From assembly GCA_003266075.1 (NCBI GenBank), contig MUZZ01000108.1, positions 1-7,566 of the forward strand: a stretch of DNA of 7,566 bases, in the 5' to 3' direction. The stretch comes from Methanosphaera sp. rholeuAM74. Lineage in GTDB: Archaea; Methanobacteriota; Methanobacteria; Methanobacteriales; Methanobacteriaceae. Shown here piece by piece: positions 1 to 5,917 of this stretch (position 1 is its first letter; each line of letters begins with the position of its first letter). Made by a program: the position numbers and the translations under genes. Below the pieces are notes generated by a model. That model ran no database searches. It saw only the letters and a list, made by a program, of their open reading frames with translations, and was not told where the DNA came from.

Positions 1-33
1 TTATATCTATGTATAGCGAAGTAAATAAGATAG

Positions 34-75
34 AAAGTAATACTTTTTTAGTGAATTTAGACTAAAAAGTAATAC
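34..75. repeat. Hairpin flanked by a 10-bp direct repeat
   Basis: ACTTTTTTAGT (42-52) can pair with ACTAAAAAGT (61-70) around an 8-nt loop, with one bulged T. The direct repeat AAAGTAATAC occurs at 34-43 and 66-75, on either side of the hairpin. Such a layout can be a transcription terminator, an operator, or the scar of an insertion; the sequence does not say which. The rest of positions 1-300 is A-rich on the plus strand and contains no ORF with a believable ribosome binding site. Confidence 0.5.
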
Positions 76-306
76 AAAATATGCCAAAGAAAAACCAAAC
101 ACAAAAACGACAAACTCCTTTTTTGAAAAAAATATCCTGAAAATAAAAACATGCAAAAACACTAAAAATCAAGCACGACATGTATATGAAACCATACCAA
201 AATGATAAAGTAACGAAAAAACCAAAATAATAGTATAAACAGTATACCAAAAAATATCAAATACAAAAAAAATTAAATAATAGAAACAATAAACAAAACC
301 TAAAAG

Positions 307-404
307 ATGGAGAAAGTGAAAACAATAAAAGATGAAATATTCAACACCATACTATATGATAATCAACTTATATCTGCACATGTAATCTCTGAAAAACAAT
401 TAAA
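307..404 (+). pseudogene. Possible truncated N-terminal ORF, unknown
   Basis: An ATG at 307 opens a plus-strand frame that begins MEKVKTIKDEIFNTILYDNQ and looks protein-like for about 33 residues. From about 405 onward the same frame is simply the antisense of the bro-type gene, so the natural ORF must have been cut near 405. No good ribosome binding site precedes the ATG. Nearby plus-strand frames are also rich in Lys and Asn because the DNA is A-rich, so this may be composition rather than a gene. No family was recognised. Confidence 0.2.
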
Positions 405-1112
405 CTTTTTACTTTCTTCAAAACCATTAGGATTATCTGCTTTACTGATTTCTGTTGTAGCAACCTCCCCCAGCATATTAAGTATTAATTCCGTACTAGT
501 CATGTTATCACGCAAGCTTTCCTTTTGAAGTCCTTTGTATTTTTTATATTCCGTGGTTGTTTTTCTACTCCATGCTTTAGTAATTTCATCGGTAAGTATT
601 GCATATTCCTGACCATGTTGGACTCCTGAACGATTCCATTCAGCAGTTAAATCTTTACGAACTTTAATACTTTGAATTCTCTGTTCTATCCATTCTTCAC
701 TATAACCCTTTTTACGATAAGTTTCTATAGCCCTTTGCATAGCCAATTCTGGGTCAGCCATTTCATCTAAGCGTTCAGTACCAACTTGAGCAAGCCATAA
801 CTTAAATGGTTCGGCGTTTGGTGATGGAACAGACTGAATGATACGCAATAATTGTTTAGTATTAGCCACATCTGTTTCACGCATTTTACCATCAAATGCT
901 TTGAGTTTCAACCTTACGATATTTTCGTAAGGTTGACCTGATTCTTCAGATAATTTTCGTTTTAAGACACTCCAGTATCTATTTGGATTAGTACTTTCCG
1001 TCAATACTGCAATAACATCAATAACTGAATACCAGTAATCTCCTATTTCTTCATCCCATTTTGTCCTAATTTTTTTGTCTTAGAATATTTTTATTGAATT
1101 TCCTTTATCCAT
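363..1112 (-). pseudogene. Bro-N antirepressor-type protein, broken at both ends
   Basis: The frame matches the BRO-family/antirepressor-like proteins of phages and mobile elements, thought to bind DNA and modulate repressors. From ATG 1112 it reads MDKGNSIKIF, a TAA stop (1080-1082), then DKKIRTKWDEEIGDYWYSV and VLTESTNPNRYW, the expected Bro-N start. The conserved core follows: TDVANTKQLLRIIQSVPSP, AEPFKLWLAQVG, EYAILTDEITKAW and SLRDNMTSTELILNMLGE. After the TAA the only usual start codon is TTG 1004, which would remove about 37 residues including the WDEE..YWYS segment. Family similarity ends at EESKK (405). The Gly-rich C-terminal tail usual in the family is missing and is replaced by 13 unrelated codons before TGA 363-365. 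The family call is firm. Loss of function is likely, because both the N-terminus and the tail are damaged. A TATA-like box lies 73 nt upstream of the ATG. Confidence 0.85.
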
Positions 1113-1184
1113 TTAATCAAACCCCATTATATTTTTTTCTTTATTTGAATTTATAGTAAATATTAGCTTTATTTCTATTCAACC

Positions 1185-1194
1185 CTTATATAAA
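1185..1194 (-). promoter_or_regulatory. Archaeal TATA-like box before the bro-type gene
   Basis: The minus strand reads TTTATATAAG, close to the archaeal TATA consensus, inside the 227-nt gap between the rhuM stop and the bro ATG at 1112. A transcription start about 25 nt downstream would lie near 1163 and give a leader of about 50 nt. The rest of this gap (1113-1339) is extremely AT-rich and holds no gene. Confidence 0.5.
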
Positions 1195-1339
1195 AGTCAA
1201 GAAGTGAGTATAACAACAAATATTATTCTTTATACACTATTTTAAAACATGACTTAAATAATTAGTCTTATCATCAAATATTATTTCCATATTTTATTTT
1301 TGATTTTAATTATTAATCATAATGATTTTATTTTTTACT

Positions 1340-2377
1340 TTAAACATTAATATATGCTTGCTTTGAATCAAAATATTCTTCCGTGATTTCCCTCCAATCA
1401 TTCATATTAGTTAAGATATTATTTTTAGCCCTATTTTCGGCTAAGGCTAATAGATTATCAACCAGATTATTTAATATCGACAATTCCTCCTGATTAAGGT
1501 AATTTTTGGTTATGATTACATATCCTAAAAACATTTCATCATTATGATTTGTGTTATTTGTACATTTTGTTTTATTTTCTTTGTCATTACTTCTGGTAGT
1601 GATTATTTCTTTTGCTGTTTTTCCTGTAACGTAGTGTATTAATTTGTTTTGTATTTCTTGAAAGAAGTTCTTTGTAATTTCTGCATTTTTATCGTAATCG
1701 AAGCTTGTTATGTAAATATCCGTTATTTTCTGGTCGAATCTTCTTTTTGAAGTTTTTATGTGCTGTATTATTTCCAGTATATTATCAAAGTACTCCTTAT
1801 TAACTTTCCTCCCATTTTTTAGTAATTCTTCGTCCAAAACGTGACCTTTAACGATAATTTCGTTTAATATTTTTGTCATCCATTTTCTGAATTGTATGGC
1901 ATTTGTTGAGTTTATTCTATATGCTAAAGAGATTATAACTTCTGCATTGTAATATTTTGTTTGGTATTTTTTGTTATCTTTATCGGCTGTCATAATTTCT
2001 TTGACAACTGAATTTTCTTCAATTTCTCCAGTTTCAAAAATATCATGGATGTGATATAAAATCGTCTGTTTTGGTACTTTGAATAATTTACTCATTGTTT
2101 TTTGTGTTATCCATATGTGTTGGTTTTTTTGGTCTATTATTACTTCAATTAGGGCTAATATTTCGTTTTTATCGGATGATAATGTATTGTCTAAATCCTT
2201 GATACATTTTATTCAATTTTGATTTATCCAATCTATGAATTCATCAGTATTTTCCAATCCCATTTTTTTAATTAACGCAATTAACTCATCAGTTGAATAA
2301 ATATCCCTTTGTGAGTACCTATTTTCTTTTCTGGGTTCTTTTATTCTTGTTTCTATTGTTATTTTCTCTCCAGTCAT
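1340..2377 (-). pseudogene. RhuM-family protein gene with in-frame TGA
   Basis: This belongs to the RhuM family (Pfam Virulence_RhuM), widespread near phages and mobile elements; the biochemical role is not established. Hallmarks seen are HIWITQKTMSKLFKVPKQTI (WLTQ..MA.LF in relatives), FETGEIEENSVVKE, YYNAEVIISLAYRINS, QFRKWMTKILNE, FDYDKNAE, QNKLIHYVTGKTA, TKNYLNQEELSILNNLVDNL and a final MNDWREIT. The first ATG after the conserved WITQ motif is 2095, which would cut that motif off. The 39 codons upstream are open in frame but contain no ATG, GTG or TTG. They run into TGA (2213-2215), and above it the same frame continues to ATG 2377, which follows an AGGATAGGAG stretch. With the TGA counted, the frame is 346 codons, about the usual family size. 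I therefore read it as one gene with a nonsense codon. The alternative is a separate 54-aa ORF (2213-2377, MTGEKITIETRIKEP at its start) plus a truncated RhuM. The ATG is 3 nt after the stop of the upstream membrane gene. Confidence 0.85.
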
Positions 2378-2380
2378 CTC

Positions 2381-2551
2381 CTATCCTTCCTCTCGGATAA
2401 TTTTTCTTAACTGATTATATTTAATATTATAATATGCTCCTTCTATTGTTACAAGCAGTAATGACGTTGTGGCTATTATTGTACTGATTGTTTCATCTCT
2501 CATTATTAAAAATATTGCACATATCACCATAGCTATATCGTTATTACCCAT
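2381..2551 (-). CDS. Small membrane protein, 56 aa, unknown
   Basis: From ATG 2551 the frame encodes 56 residues with two short hydrophobic stretches, about residues 5-17 (IAMVICAIFLIM) and 22-41 (ISTIIATTSLLLVTIEG), then a basic tail ending in LRKIIREEG. Its TAG stop is 3 nt before the rhuM ATG, which suggests co-transcription and coupled translation. No clear ribosome binding site precedes the ATG. Upstream, the frame is open as far as a TGA about 50 nt away and, beyond it, encodes SDDEIEDYYKI. Two single-base indels would rebuild one continuous longer ORF (tggGGaag near 2605 and gaAAAac near 2575). It may therefore be the surviving end of a larger decayed gene. No family was recognised. 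Confidence 0.5.
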   Translation of the reverse strand: MGNNDIAMVICAIFLIMRDETISTIIATTSLLLVTIEGAYYNIKYNQLRKIIREEG

Positions 2552-2613
2552 AATATGGTCATAATTTTCTCTTTGTTTTCAGTTAACATTTTTGTTTCTT
2601 CCCCATATCTTGT

Positions 2614-2679
2614 AGTAATCTTCTATTTCATCATCTGATATTGTTCTAATTTTTTCTCTTTGAATATTGTTATTGAATT
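2614..2679 (-). pseudogene. Remnant of a second bro-N 5' end
   Basis: The minus strand from 2679 to 2614 matches the start of the bro-type gene (1100-1034) at about 57 of 67 positions, with one single-base gap in an A run. Both begin AATTCAATAA and end GATTACT. Translated, it gives NSITIFKEKK, then, after the lost base, IRTISDDEIEDYY, against NSIKIF-stop-DKKIRTKWDEEIGDYW in the first copy. There is no ATG in front; the upstream sequence runs directly into the end of the 129-aa gene. Beyond 2614 similarity stops and the sequence leads into the small membrane protein, so only the 5' piece of the duplicate remains. The copy has Lys where the longer gene has its stop. Confidence 0.65.
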
Positions 2680-2705
2680 ATCTTCCCAAATAATTGTGCC
2701 AATTA

Positions 2706-3095
2706 TTATTCATCCAATTCTTTTGAATCTGTTTTAACACCAGATTTAGTGACATCGGATTTATTCATATTCTGTTTCAGTTCTTCCATTGTTTCCTTCA
2801 CGCTTTCAAGTAATCCATTTAATGATAGAATCATCTCCTGTGTAACTGCAAAACCTGAAAGATTGTTTAATCCTATTATTGTTGCCTGAAGCATGTCATA
2901 TTCTTCCTTGTTTAAGTGTCCGTCAGGTACTGTGTTCAATATCTCCCGTAGGTAATGTACAGATATGTTTACTGCTTCTTGGAAGTGTTGTAAGTTTTCT
3001 ATGTATTTTTCCTTGTCGGGGTTTCTTTTCCTAGTTTGAATCACTTCTTGTTTGCTTGTTTCTTCTTCGTTTTTTCTGTTTTTTGTATTATCCAT
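2706..3095 (-). CDS. Hypothetical helical protein, 129 aa
   Basis: This is an intact ORF with ATG at 3095, preceded by GGAGG with about 8 nt spacing, and a TAA stop. The first 30 residues are strongly charged and probably disordered (Asn, Lys and Glu rich). The middle, from about YIENLQHFQEAVN to LSLNGLLESVKETMEEL (residues 30-108), has heptad-like hydrophobic spacing and looks like two or three amphipathic helices, possibly a coiled coil. The tail is acidic and Lys-rich, ending in KELDE. There is no signal peptide or membrane segment. It has its own TATA-like box and is followed at once by the bro-N remnant. I do not recognise the family; a cytoplasmic helical accessory protein is all the sequence supports. 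Confidence 0.75.
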   Translation of the reverse strand: MDNTKNRKNEEETSKQEVIQTRKRNPDKEKYIENLQHFQEAVNISVHYLREILNTVPDGHLNKEEYDMLQATIIGLNNLSGFAVTQEMILSLNGLLESVKETMEELKQNMNKSDVTKSGVKTDSKELDE

Positions 3096-3154
3096 AAATT
3101 ATGCCTCCAATAATTATTGTTACATTAATTTTTTTACATTTTAGTGTCTTTAAA

Positions 3155-3164
3155 GTATTTAAAT
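3155..3164 (-). promoter_or_regulatory. TATA-like box for the 129-aa gene
   Basis: The minus strand reads ATTTAAATAC, preceded by AAACAGC, within the intergenic stretch 3096-3348. The expected start site about 25 nt downstream leaves a leader of roughly 40 nt that contains the GGAGG site. A second AT-rich candidate (TTTAATATAA) lies about 10 nt further upstream. Nothing else was seen in 3165-3324 apart from a plus-strand TATA-like stretch (TATAAATATAAG, about 3306-3317) with no gene after it. Confidence 0.5.
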
Positions 3165-3324
3165 GCTGTTTTATATTAAATTAGTAATTAACTTAATCTG
3201 TTAAAGTAATGAATTCATCTAACTACCACAAATCCACACACGTGAAAATGCAACAGTTTTATTCCAAATAATCATAAATTCAAAAAATAATAATCTTCAA
3301 GAAAGTATAAATATAAGAGGTCAC

Positions 3325-3337
3325 AAAAAAATAAAAT
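3325..3337 (-). terminator. T-rich terminator after small membrane ORF
   Basis: About 11 nt after the stop of the 3349-3471 ORF the minus strand reads TATTTTATTTTTTT, a T-rich run of the kind that ends transcription in archaea without a hairpin. It sits between that ORF and the promoter of the 129-aa gene, which fits a transcription unit boundary. Confidence 0.45.
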
Positions 3338-3348
3338 AGAGGGGGAAA

Positions 3349-3471
3349 TTAATGTTTCTTTTTCCCTATTAAAATTAAAGCCAATACAATCACAGTTATC
3401 AATACAAGTGTCAATTGTATTATAACATTGATAGTAAAGCTACAATTATTAATATTTACTACAATATTAAT
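3349..3471 (-). CDS. Small single-span membrane protein, non-ATG start
   Basis: The frame ends in TAA at 3349-3351 and encodes a 40-residue peptide with one clear membrane helix (about residues 14-34, VIIQLTLVLITVIVLALILI) and a basic tail GKKKH, which predicts a cytoplasmic C-terminus. There is no ATG, GTG or TTG in frame. A perfect AAAGGAGGTC ribosome binding site lies at about 3478-3487, and 7 nt after its GGAGG comes ATT (3469-3471), taken here as the start. Either this is a rare ATT start or an original ATG has mutated. The Shine-Dalgarno sequence lies inside the upstream basic ORF, whose frame overlaps this one, so translation could be coupled. No family was recognised. Confidence 0.5.
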   Translation of the reverse strand: MNIVVNINNCSFTINVIIQLTLVLITVIVLALILIGKKKH

Positions 3472-3595
3472 ATTATGACCTCCTTTATATATAAAGAAGA
3501 AGACCCTTTCTTCTTCTTATCTTTCTTGAAGCCCTTAAACTTAGTTTTACCCATATACCCATATTATTTAATGAATCCATGATTTTCAAATGCAT
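3459..3595 (-). pseudogene. Small basic protein ORF split by 8-bp tandem duplication
   Basis: Two frames overlap here. One starts at ATG 3595 (MHLKIMDSLNNMG then WVKLSLRASRK). The other starts at ATG 3554 and reads MGKTKFKGFKKDKKKKGSSS, followed by LYIKEVIILIL and TAG at 3459-3461. They meet at an exact tandem repeat, ATATGGGT twice on the minus strand (3549-3556 and 3557-3564). Removing one copy fuses them into a single ORF of about 43 residues with a very basic centre and a hydrophobic end. I therefore read the duplication as a frameshift in a small gene. The 31-residue version from ATG 3554 could still be made. No good ribosome binding site precedes either ATG. The function is unknown; a Lys-rich peptide could bind nucleic acid or membrane. 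Confidence 0.4.
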
Positions 3596-3656
3596 GATTT
3601 AATCTATGTGAATATTATTCGTGAATAAAATAAATCTTCTATTCTTACATTCACTT

Positions 3657-3667
3657 CTTATAAATAT
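3657..3667 (-). promoter_or_regulatory. TATA-like box upstream of the small basic ORF
   Basis: The minus strand reads ATATTTATAAG, a strong archaeal TATA-like match. A start about 25 nt downstream (near 3632) would give a leader of 35-80 nt to the ATG codons at 3595 or 3554. The remaining intergenic sequence up to 3793 is AT-rich and holds no ORF. Confidence 0.5.
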
Positions 3668-3793
3668 GATTTTATCAAAATAAATTATTGAAGATGGAAA
3701 GAGGTTATTATTAGTATTTCACCACCATTATTATATAATCCACCAAAAGTTTTTTTTGTCTTAAAATTTCATGACAGTATTAATTGAATCTGA

Positions 3794-4404
3794 TTATTCT
3801 CCTAATTCAATATCGTAACCACGATTTCCTTTATGTGATCCGAAGTATTTGTTGAAGTCATTTGGTTGTGTGTTATTCTCATTTATTATTTCTTCAACGC
3901 TTAGTATGTTTGGGAATTCGTTGTTTTGGCCATTTCTCCATCCGTAATATTTGATTTTGTATGTTCCGTTGATTCTAAGCTTGTTGAATATGGTTCTGGT
4001 CTCAAATTTGCTGAATGGCCATGACTCATAATTAGCAAATTCTTTCCCATCAGTTGTAACGAACATTAGCTGATTACTGTTACTGATGTAATATCCATCA
4101 TTGTTAAGTTCTACCGCCCTGGTCTTGGTTGTATTGCACCTATGGTAACTACTTCTTCTCTGACACTAGGTTGTTCCATCCACGTGTTCCATATGAAGCC
4201 ATTAGCAAAAAATGCAATCGAACCGAATAATAAAACGCAGAGAACTATTGTTATTATTGTTATATCTTCTTTATTATGATTTTTAATTAATTTAGGAACA
4301 ATTTTAGCTATTATTATTGTTAAGATAAGTACTATGAGTATTAAACTTATATTTAGTGCTGTTCCCCTTATTAATAAATCAAACCATGTTGGTTCTATGT
4401 ACAT
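3794..4404 (-). pseudogene. DUF1523-like membrane protein, frameshifted
   Basis: Two ORFs form one gene. The first starts at ATG 4404, preceded by CGGGGGAAATA, and encodes 97 residues with two membrane helices (about 16-40 and 48-70: LILIVLILTIIIAKIV and ITIVLCVLLFGSIAFFANGF), ending IGAIQPRPGR and TAG 4111. The second frame is open from 4165 and continues AVELNNDGYYISNSNQL, MFVTTDGKEFANYESWPFSK, FETRTIFNKL, KIKYYGWRNGQNNEFPNILS to TAA 3794. The pattern DGK..., WPF.KFET, YGWRN, FPN matches the DUF1523 family of membrane-anchored proteins as I know it (DGK..V, WP.FKFD, HYGWR, FPN). The frames join at AGGGCGG near 4115; one extra G gives PG-AVEL without interruption and about 203 residues. The role of the family is unknown. 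A decayed second copy of its 3' end lies at 6935-7067. A sequencing error in the G run is possible. The upstream gene ends 80 nt before its ATG. Confidence 0.6.
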
Positions 4405-4484
4405 ATTACTATTTCCCCCGTTATTTTCTTAATTCAGTTATTATCCCCCATTTGTTATAGGTATGAGAATATTCCCCTATATTC

Positions 4485-4880
4485 TTATTCATCAAATTCC
4501 GTGTTATATCCATGTTTTTTGATGGTGTTTTCGTATTTTTCTGTGTTAATTTGAAATTCTATTACTGCTCCTCCCCCACGATAATTTACTGATGATATCT
4601 GGTTTCCTACTCCTATTATTTTTATGTCTTCATAATGTTTCTTGTTGAATTTGATTATTTCATCAAGTGGATATATTTGTCCATTTGTTGTTTTCATAGT
4701 TATTGTAGCGTTTTGTGCGTTGTATACCACATAATCCATTTCTTTTAGCCATTTTGCTAGTGGTGTGAGTATTTGGGAGAAATCTTGTTGTGGATAATAA
4801 TGTAGATATCTTTCTTTTCCGTTATTATGTTTAAATTGTTTAAACATGTTTTTTACAAATTTTTCTGATTCTTTAGACAT
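4485..4880 (-). CDS. Hypothetical protein, 131 aa
   Basis: This is an intact ORF. I choose ATG 4880 (MSKESEKFVKNMFKQFKHNN) rather than the ATG seven codons upstream, because AAGGTGA lies about 5 nt before 4880. The protein is soluble, without signal or membrane segments. It has a helical start (residues 5-18), then a mixed alpha/beta body with FSQILTPLAKWLKEMDYVVY, ATITMKTTNGQIYPLDEII and IKIIGVGNQISSVNYRGGGA, and ends VIEFQINTEKYENTIKKHG and an acidic tail. The pattern of a helix followed by alternating strands suggests a small compact fold, but I do not recognise the family. Its start overlaps by 8 nt the stop of the decayed ORF upstream, and the DUF1523-like gene follows 80 nt after its stop, so these are probably one transcript. 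Confidence 0.75.
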   Translation of the reverse strand: MSKESEKFVKNMFKQFKHNNGKERYLHYYPQQDFSQILTPLAKWLKEMDYVVYNAQNATITMKTTNGQIYPLDEIIKFNKKHYEDIKIIGVGNQISSVNYRGGGAVIEFQINTEKYENTIKKHGYNTEFDE

Positions 4881-5093
4881 ATTTTTCACCTTTTTTCTCA
4901 TTTATTATTTGATTAAAACCTTCAATTGTTATCATTGTTATTATAAAACAGATTATATCTTTGTATTGAGTTTTCTCAAATATTCTACAAGCATTGCTGA
5001 TATAACCTGATTGGTTGTGTTTATTTTTGTCCTAGTCTTGTGCGTTATTTTTATTTTATCATAGTTATCATCTTTTAATGCTGAAAAAGAATT
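4873..5093 (-). pseudogene. Decayed ORF pieces, membrane-protein tail
   Basis: One frame, open from 5031 and ending in TAA at 4873-4875, reads NQSGYISNACRIFEKTQYKD, then IICFIITMITIEGFNQII and NEKKGEKYV. It has one hydrophobic span and overlaps the next ATG by 8 nt (ATGTCTAA), which is typical of a real operon junction. It has no start codon; a TAG sits at 5032-5034. A second frame, 4953-5093, is also protein-like (KDDNYDKIKITHKTRTKINT, then TNQVISAMLVEYLRKLNTK). They may be two parts of one frameshifted gene truncated at its 5' end by the IscB element. The ITIEG motif after a hydrophobic run recalls VTIEG in the 56-aa protein at 2381-2551, which is only suggestive. Confidence 0.35.
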
Positions 5094-5300
5094 TCAAAGA
5101 AATAAACTATATCTAGTTTTTTTGTTTCTTCGACTCCTGTGCTGATTCCTCCTACTTTTTAATAAGCTACCAAGATATTATCTGAGTTCAACTGTAGCAT
5201 TAAACAACTCATGCCTATCAGTTGTGACAGATAAGCCAATATTTTTGTTTCCGGCATCAACGCCCAGGCAATATCCTGTTTTATAACCTGAACTGCCGGC
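5094..5300 (-). pseudogene. iscB: IscB remnant: RuvC-I motif and Arg-rich bridge helix
   Basis: IscB proteins are RNA-guided nucleases of IS200/IS605-type elements and the ancestors of Cas9; their RRXRR-type N-terminus carries RuvC-I and a bridge helix. The frame reads GYKTGYCLGVDAGNKNIGLS (RuvC-I, with the catalytic Asp in GVDAG), VTTDRHELFNATVELR, a TAA (5178-5180), then in the same frame LGSLLKSRRNQHRSRRNKKT and RYSLF, the arginine-rich bridge helix that follows in the family. The first 50 or so residues (PLMP domain) are absent or unrecognisable, and two stop codons interrupt the sequence just upstream of 5300. Everything after the bridge helix (RuvC-II, HNH, RuvC-III, C-terminal domain) is missing. 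It cannot encode an active nuclease. It lies directly downstream of a structured, higher-GC stretch, the position where IscB loci keep their omegaRNA. Confidence 0.85.
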
Positions 5301-5303
5301 TTA

Positions 5304-5757
5304 TCAGCATCCATTTACACGGTAGCCTACCAGCACTACCCTATCACATGACCAGTTATATGCTGGACACAAGCTGGGCGAACCCTCGTTTATCTTCTGT
5401 CAGAATACGGCCAACTTATAGAGTTTCCTAGTACACCGACAAACATGCGGGTGATGTTAATGCATATAACACCACTATGCATTGCTTGTTTGCAAAACAA
5501 GGGGTAATTAAAATCCTTTCCCTTTGTCCTATGTCACGATGTTTATAGAATTTCATTTATCATTAGTCATGGTCGGTCTTTCGCTAGCCCTCAGATTCCA
5601 TGGATATTATGAGCCTGATTAGACATTTCTCTCATGCAACCCACAAACTCCGTTACCAGAGAATGCAGTTTCAAGAGGAATAGTCCACATAACGAGGCTA
5701 ACATATATCCACCAATGGAAATACTGTACTGACCTAGGAGGAGAAGATAATTGCTTG
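5304..5757 (-). ncRNA. Candidate omegaRNA/HEARO-type guide RNA region
   Basis: This stretch has about 43-47% GC in sampled lines, against far lower values around it, and no credible coding frame. It is full of pairings. A long-range stem joins GGATATATGTTAGCC (5696-5710 read on minus) with GGCTCATAATATCC (5602-5615). Nested inside, CATTCTCT (5658-5665) pairs with AGAGAAATG (5624-5632) with one bulge. Further along are CTTGTTT/AAACAAG with a GCA-type loop (5485-5501), TGCATA/TATGCA (5461-5481), GGG-TTCG-CCC (5376-5385), CCAG/CTGG (5352-5366) and GGTAG/CTACC (5321-5340). IscB omegaRNAs (Rfam HEARO) lie immediately 5' of iscB on the same strand, exactly as here. The family assignment is by position and structure; I could not run a covariance model. 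Ends are approximate: the 5' end is placed about 25 nt below the TATA-like box, and the 3' end at the iscB remnant. Confidence 0.6.
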
Positions 5758-5780
5758 TCGCAGTAAACACCCGTAGGTAC

Positions 5781-5792
5781 CTATAAATATTT
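5781..5792 (-). promoter_or_regulatory. TATA-like box for the candidate omegaRNA
   Basis: The minus strand reads AATATTTATAGG immediately before the higher-GC structured region. A start site about 25 nt downstream would be near 5757, at the beginning of that region. This supports transcription of the RNA independent of the neighbouring gene. Confidence 0.45.
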
Positions 5793-5803
5793 GTTAGTAA
5801 CAT

Positions 5804-5823
5804 AGCACAAAATAATATGTGCT
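5804..5823. repeat. Perfect 6-bp hairpin upstream of omegaRNA promoter
   Basis: AGCACA (5804-5809) and TGTGCT (5818-5823) form a perfect inverted repeat around an 8-nt AT loop. It lies where the left end of an IS200/IS605-type element would be expected, and such elements carry subterminal hairpins bound by the Y1 transposase. The element end cannot be placed from one copy, so this is a suggestion only. Confidence 0.3.
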
Positions 5824-5917
5824 TAGTCTATTAAACTAGTGAATTCCGGGTAGATAAACCATACAACTTCACATTCTTTACAGGAGGTGGTAGTTTAATG
5901 GTATTTTCTTTGAATAT

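Noticed and set aside
62..250. Minus-strand ORF rich in Phe, Tyr and Cys
   Set aside because: It starts at TTG without a ribosome binding site, and its odd composition is what the reverse of A-rich DNA gives.
405..528. Plus-strand ORF continuing from 307
   Set aside because: This part is the antisense of the conserved bro-type coding sequence.
2213..2600. TGA read as an amino acid (alternative code)
   Set aside because: In-frame TGAs occur twice, but TAA and TAG breaks and frameshifts occur in neighbouring genes as well, so general decay explains them.
5560..5600. Resemblance of AGCGAAAGACC to large-subunit rRNA
   Set aside because: Only about ten bases match and nothing around them does.
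5591..5803. 70-codon minus-strand ORF with hydrophobic residues
   Set aside because: It lies in the structured, higher-GC region with long-range pairing and a TATA-like box at its start; no ribosome binding site was seen and no family was recognised. A non-coding RNA explains it better.
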